This document shows, one piece after another, positions 16,307 to 25,896 of a DNA stretch of 64,000 bases. The stretch is taken from positions 1 through 64,000 of the forward strand of contig JACTMJ010000021.1 in assembly GCA_014584705.1 (NCBI GenBank). Reading direction: 5' to 3'. Position numbers and translations under genes: made by a program. The notes beneath the pieces are model-generated. The model worked only from the letters and a program-made list of their open reading frames with translations. It was not told where the DNA came from and ran no database searches. The DNA comes from Acidobacteriota bacterium. Lineage in GTDB: Bacteria; Acidobacteriota; Terriglobia; Bryobacterales; Bryobacteraceae. Each line of letters starts with the position of its first letter. The stretch's first letter is position 1.

Positions 16307-16792
16307 CTAGACGGCGGAATGCCGGGCGGCGGGCTCATACGTGCCGGCCACCGTGCGGAAGGATACGGCCATGCGGTTCCAGGAGTTGATGGCAATGACG
16401 GCCATCGTGAGATCGACAAGCTCCTTCTCATCGAAGTACTGGCGCGCGTGCTCGTACACGTCGTCCGGAACTTTGGTCAGGCTTACCTCGGTGACAGCAT
16501 CCGTCCATGCCAGAGCGGCGCGCTCCCTGGGGGTGAAGAACGGGGCTTCCTGCCAGACGTTGACGGCATAGAGCCGCTGCTCCGTCTCACCGTTCGCGCG
16601 CGCATCCTTGCTGTGCATATCCACACAGTAGGCGCAGCCGTTGATCGTCGACGCACGGAACTTCACCAGTTCCAACAACCGCGGCTCAATGCCGCATTCG
16701 CGGACATAGCGCTCGACTCCCAGTAGCGCCTGAAGCGCCTTCGGTGAAACCGCGCTGTAGTCAATCCGAGGTCCGTTGCTTTCGATGCTCAT
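16307..16792 (-). CDS. Carboxymuconolactone decarboxylase/AhpD-like protein
   Basis: A 161-residue alkylhydroperoxidase D-like protein. The redox motif is CAYCVDMHS, with Cys-x2-Cys and a nearby His, as in peroxidase-type members. MSIESNGPRIDY is the likely N-terminus, since ATG 16792 follows aggagatttc; the frame runs further upstream without support. The conserved end (AVIAINSWNRMAVSFR) agrees with the family. Such proteins reduce peroxides with thiols. It leads the leftward set with DUF488 and the SDR epimerase. Confidence 0.9.
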   Translation of the reverse strand: MSIESNGPRIDYSAVSPKALQALLGVERYVRECGIEPRLLELVKFRASTINGCAYCVDMHSKDARANGETEQRLYAVNVWQEAPFFTPRERAALAWTDAVTEVSLTKVPDDVYEHARQYFDEKELVDLTMAVIAINSWNRMAVSFRTVAGTYEPAARHSAV

Positions 16793-16935
16793 GAAATCTC
16801 CTGTTTCCGCTCGTTCGGCGCTCTCCGCCAATGGGCAACCTCCCGCGCCCACATCCCTAACCAGTAGATGGACCGTCGGGGGCCGCAAAGTGTTTCTGTC
16901 CGTGAGACTACGGTGGGAAACCCGCGGTACAGCCG

Positions 16936-19452
16936 TTACTGAACCTCGACGTTGAGGGTACGCTGCTGCCCGCTGAGGACGTCCTTCACCGTGATTCGCC
17001 ATGCGCCCGCGGGATCCGTGAGGGCCAGCGGCACGGTCTTCGAGGCGACGCCGCCCGTGGCCACCACGTTGCCGGAATACGGGTATTGCAGTTCCCCCGA
17101 AGGATTCCGCACTTCCACGTGGAAGACCTGCTTGGCGGCCGGAGCGGCTCCGTCGAAGGCGAGGCCGATCTCCAGCACATCGCCACGCGTTGCCCGCGCG
17201 GGCGCCGTTGCGTGAAGGGCTGGAACCGGTTCGGGCGTCAGTGCGTAGATCGCCGGATCGTAGGCGCCAAGCTGCACCGAGAGTTCCTTCACGCGGCCGA
17301 GCGATTTCGCGGCGCGAATGTCGTACACGTACATTTCCGCGGGGAGACTCAGTTTCACTGGTCTCGATTTCTCGAAACGCTCATTGGATTTGAACTCCGG
17401 CGGCCCGAGTTCGTGAACGCGCAATTGGGGATTCGTCAGCAGGCCGACGATGGTGGCGGCACCGTTGCGGAAGACGTGGGTTTCCACGCCCACCACCGGC
17501 TTGCCGTCCGCACCGGTGACGGCGAAGCGCGGCCGGATATTGCGGGCGTTCAGGAGTTGCAACGCACTGGTATGCAATTCTCCCTCCTGGCCCAGCAGGC
17601 GCTGCTGGTAATAGGGCAACGCGCTCACCGCGGTCATTCGCAACCCTTCCAGCCGGGGGTGTTCCAGCAAGCGGCTATGTTCATCGAAGCGCCCCGGCAC
17701 ACCATCGGCGATCACCAATCCGCCGGCCTCGGCGAACGCGCGAATCTCGCGTGCTTCGGCCTCCGAAAGCGACGTGGAGCGCGGAAGAACGAGCACGCGG
17801 TAACCTCGCCGCGTGAGCTCGCCGCGTTCCACCTGCTCATAGGCCACGAAGTTGTATTGCAGACCCAGGTCTTCGATGAGCTTGCACCAGGATTCCCGCA
17901 AGCGCAGAAATTCGCTATCCATGCGCTCCTTGGCCGAACCCCGGTCTACCCACGCTTCGCCGTGCGGACGCTGCGCGAGCATCCATTCCGTGCGCATGCT
18001 CGGCTGTGAATAGTGGATCGCGATGGGGTCTTCCTGACGCGCGCTGGCAATGAGCAGCGCACCGAGACCGTTGCGGATCTCGTTGTAATAGCCTTCCACT
18101 TCGAGGCCGCGTTCGGCGGGCTTTGCGTCCCTGGTGGCGAAGCCGTCGTTCTTGTCATCCCAGATGATGTGGCCGCGCGAGCCGTGCAGCAGTTCGTACC
18201 AGATGCGATGCCGCTCCCAATCACCGCGAGCGAACGAGGTGGTAATGAAGGGAAGCGACGGATTCAGAGACCGAATGATCTCAATGTTGTCGCCGATGTT
18301 ATACGGCTCAACTGCGGTGAGCACCTGGCTGAGCCGCCAATAGTCGTAACCGCCCCAGCCGGGCATTTGCGCGCCGGCAATGCCGACGTAGGCATCGGGA
18401 TCCACCGAGCGAACGGCATCCACGCCCATTTTGAGCGCACGGGCGAAAGCAACGTCCATCCATTCCTTGTGATCGGACCAGGAGGAGTAATTGTTATCCG
18501 TGCGGGCCATGGCCTCGCGCGTGGTATCCGGAATGACGCTTTCCCAGTTCTCGAACGCGCTGCCCCACTGGCGGTTGAGCGCGGGCAGCGTTCCGTAGCG
18601 GGCCTTGAGCCAGAGGCGCATTTCGGAGAGTGAGAAATCGGAAAAATCGAAGTCCCAATAGGCGGCCAGATCCGCGATTCCGGATTCGTCGCCGAGGTCA
18701 TAGAACACCGGGCGGTAGGGCGACCACTTCCGCGCTGCTTCCACGAGGCGGTCATGGATCTTTGCGAGCCAGGCGGGATCCGACAGGCTGGGATGACGTT
18801 TGAAGGGTTCCTTGCTGGCGGGGTTCTTCCGATACTGCTCCTTCGCCTGAAGATAGGACCAGTTCTGGATTCGGTCATTGCGATAGCGATGGTATTCGCT
18901 GTAGAAGTCCGTGGCGATGTTTTCGGCATACCAGCGGAAATTGTTCTTAAGCATCGCCTCCGGCGGCCGGGACGCGCGGCCGCTATACTGCGCGGCATTG
19001 ATGCCGAATTGCTTGAGTACGGCAAGCCGCTCCGTGCTGTGGTTCTGCCACATCATGATGTTGTAGTCGTCCCAATGGCGGGCGGGCGGCTTGGCAACGA
19101 ACGAGGCGGTGGCGGTTTCGTTGCGGCGGTCTGGCGCATCCTTGCGATTGACGCCCTCGAACTGAAACTCCGCGCGCACCTGATTGGCCATGGTAACGGC
19201 ATGGCGCATGTCGAGATCAAAGCGAATCTCGGTTTCATCGCTCAGTTCCACCGGGATCCGCCGCTCTTCGACGGTGCGGCCGAGAGCGTCTGTCCAGAGG
19301 ACGCGCAGTTCTCCTTTGCCGATGGCCTGCGGATTGGTGCGATACACCGCGGTGATCACGGTATCCCGCTCGAAGGCATCTCCGGGAAGTTCGAGTTGGG
19401 CGGCGCACAGGGAGGCCGTGAATACAAGCGAAAGAACAAATCTATTCCACAT
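16936..19452 (-). CDS. Secreted GH42-like glycoside hydrolase
   Basis: An 838-residue exported enzyme with a signal peptide (MWNRFVLSLVFTASLCAAQ). The central part resembles a GH42 beta-galactosidase TIM barrel: FYDLGDESGI (candidate acid/base Glu), then MRLWLKARYGTLPALNRQWG, a typical GH42 block. A trimerisation-like domain follows (AFAEAGGLVIADGVPG). An N-terminal beta domain (~20-130) and a C-terminal beta domain (~720-838) are added, so it is longer than usual GH42 enzymes. ATG 19452 is chosen for the signal peptide; the frame extends to 19551. The true substrate could be a galactoside or another plant/microbial glycan. Confidence 0.78.
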   Translation of the reverse strand: MWNRFVLSLVFTASLCAAQLELPGDAFERDTVITAVYRTNPQAIGKGELRVLWTDALGRTVEERRIPVELSDETEIRFDLDMRHAVTMANQVRAEFQFEGVNRKDAPDRRNETATASFVAKPPARHWDDYNIMMWQNHSTERLAVLKQFGINAAQYSGRASRPPEAMLKNNFRWYAENIATDFYSEYHRYRNDRIQNWSYLQAKEQYRKNPASKEPFKRHPSLSDPAWLAKIHDRLVEAARKWSPYRPVFYDLGDESGIADLAAYWDFDFSDFSLSEMRLWLKARYGTLPALNRQWGSAFENWESVIPDTTREAMARTDNNYSSWSDHKEWMDVAFARALKMGVDAVRSVDPDAYVGIAGAQMPGWGGYDYWRLSQVLTAVEPYNIGDNIEIIRSLNPSLPFITTSFARGDWERHRIWYELLHGSRGHIIWDDKNDGFATRDAKPAERGLEVEGYYNEIRNGLGALLIASARQEDPIAIHYSQPSMRTEWMLAQRPHGEAWVDRGSAKERMDSEFLRLRESWCKLIEDLGLQYNFVAYEQVERGELTRRGYRVLVLPRSTSLSEAEAREIRAFAEAGGLVIADGVPGRFDEHSRLLEHPRLEGLRMTAVSALPYYQQRLLGQEGELHTSALQLLNARNIRPRFAVTGADGKPVVGVETHVFRNGAATIVGLLTNPQLRVHELGPPEFKSNERFEKSRPVKLSLPAEMYVYDIRAAKSLGRVKELSVQLGAYDPAIYALTPEPVPALHATAPARATRGDVLEIGLAFDGAAPAAKQVFHVEVRNPSGELQYPYSGNVVATGGVASKTVPLALTDPAGAWRITVKDVLSGQQRTLNVEVQ

Positions 19453-19522
19453 GAAGGGGCTCCGACGAACGAGGAACGGCCGGGCGCGCGGCTCTCTCGC
19501 GAGGGCCGCGCCCTGCCAGAAA

Positions 19523-19969
19523 CTAGCCAATCCGCTTTGCGAAGGCGTCAAAAGAGCCTGGAGCGCGATTGTTGAGCCAGGCCGCGTAATCTTCGCCCAC
19601 TTCCTCGAGCGAATGCAGGTAGAAGGGATCCGAGAACGCTTCGCGGATGGCGGGAAGGATCGGCTTAATGCGCACCCAGACCACGAGCAGTTCGCGGTTG
19701 CTCTCGTAGAAGAGATTCGTGTTCAGGACACCGGCGGTGACATAGGAAGCCACCATGTCCCAGTAGGAAGTGACCATCCGGAAAGATGCATTTTCATCGC
19801 TTCCGGCGGGGGCAAGCTTCATCGCTTCCTCGTAGGAGGATGCCTTGCATTTCGACACGAACCAGGCACGCGCGGCGCGCATGCGGGCTTCCGTGCGCAA
19901 TTCGTAGAGCCGAAGCAGGAGGTTCACATCGTCGTAGGTGGCGGGGGTCTTGTTATTTGAGATTGCCAT
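19523..19969 (-). CDS. Conserved-looking cytosolic protein, unknown function
   Basis: A 148-residue soluble, helical protein starting MAISNNKTPATYDDVNLLLR. It has no signal peptide or membrane segment. Aromatic-rich stretches (SYWDMVASYVTAG, NTNLFYESNRE) and a C-terminal DYAAWLNNRAPGSF suggest a folded helical bundle. I do not recognise the family. ATG 19969 is chosen because the upstream extension looks non-coding; the ribosome binding site is weak. It is divergent from the secreted-protein gene at 20063 and 70 bp upstream of the glycosidase. Confidence 0.65.
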   Translation of the reverse strand: MAISNNKTPATYDDVNLLLRLYELRTEARMRAARAWFVSKCKASSYEEAMKLAPAGSDENASFRMVTSYWDMVASYVTAGVLNTNLFYESNRELLVVWVRIKPILPAIREAFSDPFYLHSLEEVGEDYAAWLNNRAPGSFDAFAKRIG

Positions 19970-20062
19970 ACTATTGAGGATGACATAGGGAAGCAGACGG
20001 GCGGAATGCAAATAGCAACGCGCCGACCGAAAGCGAGACAATGGATCGGGGGGGCGACGACG

Positions 20063-20641
20063 ATGACGCGTATCCTGGGAACGATTGCCTTATCGGTTTC
20101 TTTTGCGTTGAACGCCTGGGCCGCAGTGCCTTCGGCGGAGGTTCAGATCGCGGGAGCGGTGATGGCGGCGCCCGCCGAGTTGCGGGACGGCGCGGCCGTG
20201 CTCGGGTATAGCCCAGCCGGAGAGCGCGTGATGCTGCGCAAAGGGAGCAACGAGATGTTCTGCCTGGCCAGCGACCCGGCGCGAGAGAATTTCAACGTCG
20301 CCTGCTATCACAAGGATCTAGATCCGTTCATGGCGCGCGGCCGGGAGTTGACCGCGCAGAAGATTACAGGAGAGAAGCGCAACGAGATCCGCTTCCAGGA
20401 AATTAAGGCAGGCAAGCTCAAAATGCCGTCCGGGATGCGCATGCTCTATGTGCTTACCGGTTCCCGGTTCGACCCCGCGAGCGGGAAGGTAGAGAACGCC
20501 TATCTGCGCTGGGTGATCTACGTGCCCAACGCAACCGCCGCCAGCACGGGCTTCTCCACCAAGCCGGCCGAGGGCGCGCCGTGGTTGATGCTGGAGGGCA
20601 CACCGGGCGCGCACATCATGATCAGCCCGCCGCGCAAGTAG
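20063..20641 (+). CDS. Secreted protein of unknown function
   Basis: A 192-residue protein with a signal peptide (MTRILGTIALSVSFALNAWA). The mature part alternates short strands and loops, with two Cys (EMFCLASD, NVACYHKD) that could form a disulfide. The C-terminus ends APGAHIMISPPRK after a PWLMLEG strand. I do not recognise a family. The start ATG 20063 is placed at the signal peptide and follows a G-rich leader; the frame extends to 20006. Confidence 0.65.
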   Translation: MTRILGTIALSVSFALNAWAAVPSAEVQIAGAVMAAPAELRDGAAVLGYSPAGERVMLRKGSNEMFCLASDPARENFNVACYHKDLDPFMARGRELTAQKITGEKRNEIRFQEIKAGKLKMPSGMRMLYVLTGSRFDPASGKVENAYLRWVIYVPNATAASTGFSTKPAEGAPWLMLEGTPGAHIMISPPRK

Positions 20642-20737
20642 CGAGAATGGCCACGGGGGTGCTATCCCGGCTGTCCGGGTTACGGACTCCGGTGTTCGAC
20701 TCTAAAGTCCGACACCCACTCTGCCGATGGTTGCACC

Positions 20738-21796
20738 GTGGCACTCTTCGTTCCGCCCGCGCGGGCGCGTCGCGCATGGCTTATCCTGCTGACCCTCGCC
20801 TGCTTCACCATTGGAGCGCCGACGGCATCCGCGCAAGGCCCGGGAGCGGCTGCACAGACATCCGCGGCTCCGCCACGGACACGAACGAATCCACCCGCCA
20901 CGCAAGCGGCCTCGGTCGCCCAATCGGCCCCCGTTGCGCAAGCGGCCCCAGTTGCGCAAGCGGCCCCCGCCGAACAGTCGGCTCCGGCGTCGAAGCCGGA
21001 AGTGACAACCTCCGCAGAACGGGCAGAACCACCGAAGCCCACCCCGAATACGGCGAATCCGGCTGACGGCGGCGAACCGGAGGACGGTGCGGAAAGCGCT
21101 GATGGCGCGGACGAATCCGCCGTGGCTGAGACGGCACCGGTCGCGCGCGGCAATGCGCTCGCGCGGCAAGCGGCAAGTGTGCGAAAGCAAGTGGGCAGGG
21201 CGCGCGGCGGGAACGGATTTTTCATCTCGAGTTGGTTTTCCGAAGCGCCCGACACGGGCGGCTTTGCTCCGGCCGAAGCGCTGACGACGAGCGCTCCCGA
21301 GGATTGCGAACCGTTGGACGCCACGATCGCCGAAGCCTACATCCGGGATAGCGCGAAGCGGGAAGGCGTGAGCACGGATTTGATTCGCGAAGTGATCCGC
21401 AAGGAATCCGGATTTCATCCGTGCGCGGTATCGCCGAAGGGGGCGATGGGAATGATGCAGCTTACGGCCGCGACGGCGGCATCACTCGGCGTTGACGACC
21501 CCTACGACGCCCGCCAGAACATCGACGGCGGCGTCCGGTTGATGAAGCGCCTGTTGGACAAGTACAAAGGCCGCCCGGACCTGGCACTCGCCGCGTACAA
21601 CGCGGGAGAAGGGGCGGTGGATGCGCACCAGGGTGTACCGGACTACGCGGAGACGCGGGAGTACGTCACGACAATTATGAAGCGGGTGTTTGAGGAAGCG
21701 CCGAAGACCGGGCGGAACTCTCCGCGCGCTCCCGCGAAGATCGCACCGATTCCGCCGGTGAATGTGCCCGCAGCGGCGGCAACGGCATCGCCTTAG
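20738..21796 (+). CDS. Lytic transglycosylase (SLT domain) with Pro/Ala-rich linker
   Basis: A 352-residue exported murein hydrolase. Residues 1-33 form a signal peptide ending ASAQ. Residues 34-150 are a low-complexity Pro/Ala/Thr/Gln linker with short repeats such as APVAQAAPVAQ. The SLT domain covers about 195-320: the catalytic Glu in RKESGFHP, then GAMGMMQL, and ALAAYNAGEGAV. This fold cleaves glycan strands of peptidoglycan to anhydromuropeptides. The linker may span the periplasm or cell wall. The start is GTG 20738. The last ~30 residues are again Pro/Ala-rich. Confidence 0.88.
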   Translation: MALFVPPARARRAWLILLTLACFTIGAPTASAQGPGAAAQTSAAPPRTRTNPPATQAASVAQSAPVAQAAPVAQAAPAEQSAPASKPEVTTSAERAEPPKPTPNTANPADGGEPEDGAESADGADESAVAETAPVARGNALARQAASVRKQVGRARGGNGFFISSWFSEAPDTGGFAPAEALTTSAPEDCEPLDATIAEAYIRDSAKREGVSTDLIREVIRKESGFHPCAVSPKGAMGMMQLTAATAASLGVDDPYDARQNIDGGVRLMKRLLDKYKGRPDLALAAYNAGEGAVDAHQGVPDYAETREYVTTIMKRVFEEAPKTGRNSPRAPAKIAPIPPVNVPAAAATASP

Positions 21797-22794
21797 GCGA
21801 GCCGGAACACGAGCCGGACACCCGATGATCTGAGGCATCGACAGCAACCGGCTCCAATCATTTCCGGTGGGAGAGAGCATGGCATTGCACATCGATGCAA
21901 ACCGCGCAGACCTAGCGTAGAACCAAGTAGCTAGACGGGAACACCCCGGGGGTTGAATTCCCGTGATGCCAAGCAGGATACCGAGGCGTCAGCTACGCTT
22001 CCATGCGGCGGAGCGGAGTTCAGAACTTGCCGGCGTGTCCGCCGTTCTGGTGGCGCGGTTGCGTGGGAGTTCGGCCTTCCTGGAGCGACGAACGCAACGG
22101 TGGGGGCAGTGCCACTCCTAAATCGTCGTCTCCCTCGGCACGGGACGGGAATCCGGCTGTTCCGCTATCGTCCGCTAACCAATTCCGGCTTGGAGGCGGT
22201 ACTTGCGCGATCAGGCGAAGCCCGGCAGGAACGTGTTGTGCCGCGTTGACCCGTGCCGCGTTGACCCTTGCCGCGTTGACCGGTACCGCATTGACCCTTG
22301 CCGCGCTGTGAGGGAAGCTGGCCCGATTGAGCCATGCAAACCCACAGGAACGAGTGTATCCCGGCGCTATCGCCGCCCTCCGCCACGATTCGTTTAACGC
22401 GCGAGCGTCGAATGGATTTGGAGAGACTGACGCGGCCTTCCCTTCCCCCCGATGGCGCGATCGTCGGACAGAGCTTTGCCGGACGGATGGCATGAGGCTC
22501 GGGCGGTGCTTGCGCAATCCGCTTCCAATTCCCATCGGAGCTGTCGGCGGATTCCGCGATGGAATGAGCCACTCCTCTCGGCAAACTCCGCATTTCCCAG
22601 TGGGAGCAGGCATCGGCACGCAATCCTGGGGGAGTGATGCGAGTTCCGCGCTGCCCCCGTTTGCCGTCGAGCTTCGCGATAGGGGAACGCCCTGGTTCGC
22701 AAGTGAGATGAAACACTGGGCACGGGCTGATGCGTCCTAAAGGTGTAGCAAGAGATCGTGGAACGCAATTGAGGCAACCCGACAGGAGGACACA
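21797..22794. other. ~1-kb gene-poor stretch with tandem repeat and hairpin
   Basis: No gene is supported. It holds a hairpin with arms acgggaa (21935..21941) and ttcccgt (21958..21964), and a 15-bp tandem repeat at 22239..22310. Several open frames of 60-200 codons run through it on both strands, but all have unnatural composition and no ribosome binding site. The last 60 bp contain the leader of the BON gene. Confidence 0.5.
22239..22310 (+). repeat. 15-bp tandem repeat, about 4.8 units
   Basis: Unit tgccgcgttgaccct/g. Units start at 22239, 22254, 22269, 22284 and 22299; unit 4 has ta and cat changes, and unit 5 is partial. In one frame it reads as AALTR-like pentapeptides, similar to a pentapeptide repeat, but the surrounding frame is not convincing. 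Confidence 0.85.
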
Positions 22795-23343
22795 ATGAGA
22801 ATCAAGACCCTTGGCATGGCCATTCTAGCCTTAACGCTTGGATTTGGGATGTCGGCCGCCGCGTTCGCGCAAGGCAGCGAGCGTGCGACGGATCGTCTGC
22901 AGAATCGGATCCGCAGGGAACTGGTGACTCTGCCGTTCTACAGCGTTTTCGACAACTTCGAGTACAAGCTTTCCGGCGACGGCGTGGTTACACTGCTGGG
23001 ACAGGTTCACCGGCCCACGCTCAAGAGTTCCGCCGAGAATGTGGTGAAGCGCATTGAAGGCGTGACGAAAGTGGTGAACGAGATCGAAGTGCTGCCGGTA
23101 TCCTCCATGGACGATCGGATCCGGCTTGCCACCTACCGCGCCATTTACGGCCACACGGCGCTACAGACTCTCGCCATCCGCGCGGTGCCGCCGATCCACA
23201 TCATCGTGAAGAACGGCAACGTGACGCTTGAAGGCGTGGTCTCCACCAAGCTGGAAAAGCAGGTAGCGGGAGCGCAGGCGAATTCGGTTTCCGGCGTGTT
23301 CAGCGTGAAGAATAACCTTCGTGTTGAAGGCGGCGATTCGTAG
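22795..23343 (+). CDS. Secreted BON-domain protein (OsmY-like)
   Basis: A 182-residue exported protein with a signal peptide (MRIKTLGMAILALTLGFGMS, cleavage near AFAQ). Two BON domains follow: residues ~36-105 (VTLLGQVHRPTLKSSAENVV...VTKVVNEI) and ~108-178 (VTLEGVVSTKLEKQVAG...VFSVKNNL). BON modules bind lipids or membranes and are common in envelope-stress proteins. The start has a clear ribosome binding site (acaggaggacaca). A strong hairpin follows 28 bp after the stop. Confidence 0.9.
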   Translation: MRIKTLGMAILALTLGFGMSAAAFAQGSERATDRLQNRIRRELVTLPFYSVFDNFEYKLSGDGVVTLLGQVHRPTLKSSAENVVKRIEGVTKVVNEIEVLPVSSMDDRIRLATYRAIYGHTALQTLAIRAVPPIHIIVKNGNVTLEGVVSTKLEKQVAGAQANSVSGVFSVKNNLRVEGGDS

Positions 23344-23371
23344 ATCGCACCCGACAGATCGCACACCTTCG

Positions 23372-23403
23372 GAAAGCCTCCGCGATACCACGCGGAGGCT
23401 TTC
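23372..23403. terminator. Bidirectional terminator-like hairpin
   Basis: gaaagcctccgcg and cgcggaggctttc form a perfect 13-bp stem with a 6-nt loop. It lies between the converging BON and penicillin-acylase genes. The T-run is short, so function as a terminator is likely but not certain. Confidence 0.65.
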
Positions 23404-23427
23404 AGTTTGCTCGCATACAGTCGATGG

Positions 23428-25788
23428 CTATCTCGGGACCAGATCGAGCCTCTGGCCCAGATTCCGCTCGATCGCTTCCCGCGTGTAGAGAAGTGGCGCA
23501 TACTTTCCTTCTCCCCACGAGTCCGCCAGGTTCCGATAGTAGGGGCTGCCAAGCTGGCCGGATTGCCCCGGCGTGCTCGTAAACACGCTGGCATCCCAGT
23601 TGGAAAAATCGAGGATATGGCGGTAGCTGGCTCCGCTCATCTGGCGCATTCCATTCCCTCCGGTGGCGTTCACCGTGAACGCATCTCCCCCTCGGGCGAT
23701 GGGACCAATATTGAACGCACCGGCGCGAGCCGCCGTGTTTGCCAGCGGATGCTCAAACAGCGCGGTATGCAGCGAGCCCCATTTCCACGAGGCTGGATCC
23801 TGCCCCATCTTTTCGACAGCTCCGTTCCAGGCCTGAGTTAAGGATTGCTCCACCATGCCGGCCCGGGCGGCCGCGGGAAGCTTCAACAGTTCCCTGAGCA
23901 GGACCCGATTGTCCATGCGGCTTCGCAGGATGTCCCTGAGCTTCTCCGGCACCACCTCATTCACAAAGCGGCTCCGCAGCGTGCCGAAGAAGATCTCATA
24001 GAGCGCCGCTCCGGAGGAATCGCGGCCAAGCACGCCATCCCAGGCGAGGAGAGCCGCATAGCCTCGGGCGGCTTCGGCATTCCGGGGAGCGGACACGGAG
24101 CGGAGAATTGTGATCAACTCCCGCGCGGCCACGGACTTCTCATCCTGCTGCAACTTCTCGAAGTCTTCCACGGAGAAACGGCGGTCTTCGCTCAACACTT
24201 CCCGAATGCGATCGATTCGGTAGGGGACACTCCAATCAAACGCGAGGTCGTAACGGTAGCCGGGCGGAACGATGTTGTGGTTCGCGGTGGCGATGAATCC
24301 GCGTTCGGGGTTGAGTTCCTGGGGCAACTCCTCCGTAGGGATGAATCCGTTCCAGGTATAGGAGCCCCGGTCGCCGGGAACGGGGAGCAGACCGGTGTAT
24401 CCGTTGCGGATGGGCACGAGACCGGCCGCGATCCAGCCGATATTCCCTTCGGTATCGGCGTAGACCAGGTTCTCCGGAGGAATCTTCCAGGCCCTGACGG
24501 ATTCCCGCAGCTCATCGGCATTCTTCGTCCGGTCGAGCGCCAGGCTGCCGAGGTATCCGGCGGTACCCGGCTGCGCGCCCGCCCAGCGAACGGCCACGAC
24601 TCTGGCGCTATCCGGGTCTTCCCAAATCACCGGTCCGTTGTCGGTAAACTTCAGCTCCACACTCACCGGTGCGTTTTCGCCGCGCACGTTTACCAGTTCC
24701 CGCTCCAGAACCATGGGTTTCCACTGGCCGTTTTTTCGGTACCGGACCGGCTTCCCTTCGTTGACCGTTTCCACGATGAGGTCCACCTGATCGTAGGCGG
24801 CGATGGTGAAGCCGAAGCCGAAGGTTTCGTTGTGGCCGAGGGCCAGACCGGGCAGCGCGGGTTCGCCGCCGCCGATCATGTTCCAGCCGGGCGCCACGAG
24901 GTGCGAGAGATAGCGAAGGGAGGGCAACGTCAAAGCGCGATGAGGATCGCTTGCCATGATGGGCTTCCCGGTGACGCTGCGGCTGCCGTTAACGACCCAG
25001 TTATTGCTGCCATTGGCGGCCTGGAGCGTGGGGATTCCGGTGACGGAGCGGTAGAGCGCCAGCACGCGGTCGTCCAAACCTTTGAGGTTCATGCCTTTCG
25101 GAATCTCGGGAACGCGGGATGGTTCGGTGGGCATCCAGCGCATCGCCTCCGTGAGGCCGACGGCATTGATCGCGCGGGCGCGGGCGATCTCGTTCGAGAC
25201 GTTATAGGTCATCTGCAGGCCCGCGGTTCGGAGCAGCACGTCGCTCGGTTCCCATTTGCCGGGCTTGAAATCGAGAAGCGTGAATTCAATCGGAAGCCGG
25301 TCCTTCTGCAAATCGATACAGGCGTTGATGCCCGCGACGAAGCTCTCGGCAATGCGGCGCGCGTCGGGGCCGTAGCTCTGCCACTCCGCGTCCATGTTGC
25401 CGCGGTAGCGCATCAGGCGCGCCATGCGGTCGCGATCCAGGTAGCCTTCGCCGAAGACTTCGGCGAGTTCCCCGCGGCCGGTTCGCCGCCAGATATCGAT
25501 CTGGTACAGGCGGTCCTGCGCCGCCACGAAACCCTGAGCGAAGAAGAGATCTTCGGTATTCTCCGCGTAGATGTGAGGCACGCCCCACTTGTCCCGAAGC
25601 ACGGTCACCGGCTTCCGCAGGCCCGTGAGGCCCAACTGCCCGGAGATCTGTGACAGACGAAACTGCGCTTCCCCGCGCAAGGCGGATTCGGTGCGGAGAT
25701 CCGCGCCCGGCTCCCGTACGCAGCCGGCGAGACAAAGCATGAGCGCGAAGAGCGCGGCGTACGGAAAGCAACGGCGGAATGCGGACAT
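23428..25788 (-). CDS. Penicillin acylase family lipoprotein (Ntn hydrolase)
   Basis: A 786-residue enzyme of the penicillin/AHL acylase family. Residues 1-22 form a lipoprotein signal with lipobox LAGC and lipidated Cys23. The A-chain part includes VLRDKWGVPHIYAENTEDLF and AQDRLYQIDIWRR. The nucleophile is Ser261 in ANGSNNWVVNGSRS, which becomes the new N-terminus after self-cleavage; the usual linker ends just before it. Later motifs (GFTIAAYDQVD, FIATANHNI) also fit. Substrates could be N-acyl homoserine lactones, beta-lactams or other amides. Its gene is divergent from the membrane-protein operon, with a palindromic site between. Confidence 0.9.
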   Translation of the reverse strand: MSAFRRCFPYAALFALMLCLAGCVREPGADLRTESALRGEAQFRLSQISGQLGLTGLRKPVTVLRDKWGVPHIYAENTEDLFFAQGFVAAQDRLYQIDIWRRTGRGELAEVFGEGYLDRDRMARLMRYRGNMDAEWQSYGPDARRIAESFVAGINACIDLQKDRLPIEFTLLDFKPGKWEPSDVLLRTAGLQMTYNVSNEIARARAINAVGLTEAMRWMPTEPSRVPEIPKGMNLKGLDDRVLALYRSVTGIPTLQAANGSNNWVVNGSRSVTGKPIMASDPHRALTLPSLRYLSHLVAPGWNMIGGGEPALPGLALGHNETFGFGFTIAAYDQVDLIVETVNEGKPVRYRKNGQWKPMVLERELVNVRGENAPVSVELKFTDNGPVIWEDPDSARVVAVRWAGAQPGTAGYLGSLALDRTKNADELRESVRAWKIPPENLVYADTEGNIGWIAAGLVPIRNGYTGLLPVPGDRGSYTWNGFIPTEELPQELNPERGFIATANHNIVPPGYRYDLAFDWSVPYRIDRIREVLSEDRRFSVEDFEKLQQDEKSVAARELITILRSVSAPRNAEAARGYAALLAWDGVLGRDSSGAALYEIFFGTLRSRFVNEVVPEKLRDILRSRMDNRVLLRELLKLPAAARAGMVEQSLTQAWNGAVEKMGQDPASWKWGSLHTALFEHPLANTAARAGAFNIGPIARGGDAFTVNATGGNGMRQMSGASYRHILDFSNWDASVFTSTPGQSGQLGSPYYRNLADSWGEGKYAPLLYTREAIERNLGQRLDLVPR

Positions 25789-25841
25789 GGAACCTCATGA
25801 TATCGACTTCGCGGGCAGCTCTGTAACGGATCCGCTGGTAC

Positions 25842-25860
25842 TACTTTGCATTACAAAGTA
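25842..25860. promoter_or_regulatory. Operator-like palindrome, site 1 (TACTTT-N6-CAAAGT)
   Basis: tactttg and caaagta form 7-bp arms around catta. The same pattern TACTTT-N6-CAAAGT recurs at 26937..26955 in the same operon. It lies 37 bp upstream of the membrane-protein gene and 54 bp from the divergent acylase gene, just before a possible -35/-10 pair (ttgttc, tagagt, 17-bp spacing). The likely ligand is the winged-helix protein encoded two genes on. Confidence 0.6.
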
Positions 25861-25896
25861 CTTGTTCCAATCCAAACTTGCTGCTAGAGTGATTCC

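Noticed and set aside
14728..16389. 553-codon open frame on the plus strand opposite the SDR epimerase and DUF488 genes
   Set aside because: Antisense to two genes with clear motifs and ribosome binding sites; its translation has no recognisable domain and results from GC-rich third positions.
22003..22311. Possible pentapeptide-repeat protein ending in AALT repeats
   Set aside because: Only about five units, no ribosome binding site, and the first two thirds of the frame look non-coding.
23845..25653. 602-codon plus-strand open frame opposite the penicillin acylase gene
   Set aside because: The acylase has a lipobox and nucleophile Ser in the right places; the antisense translation is Arg/His/Gln-rich and unnatural.
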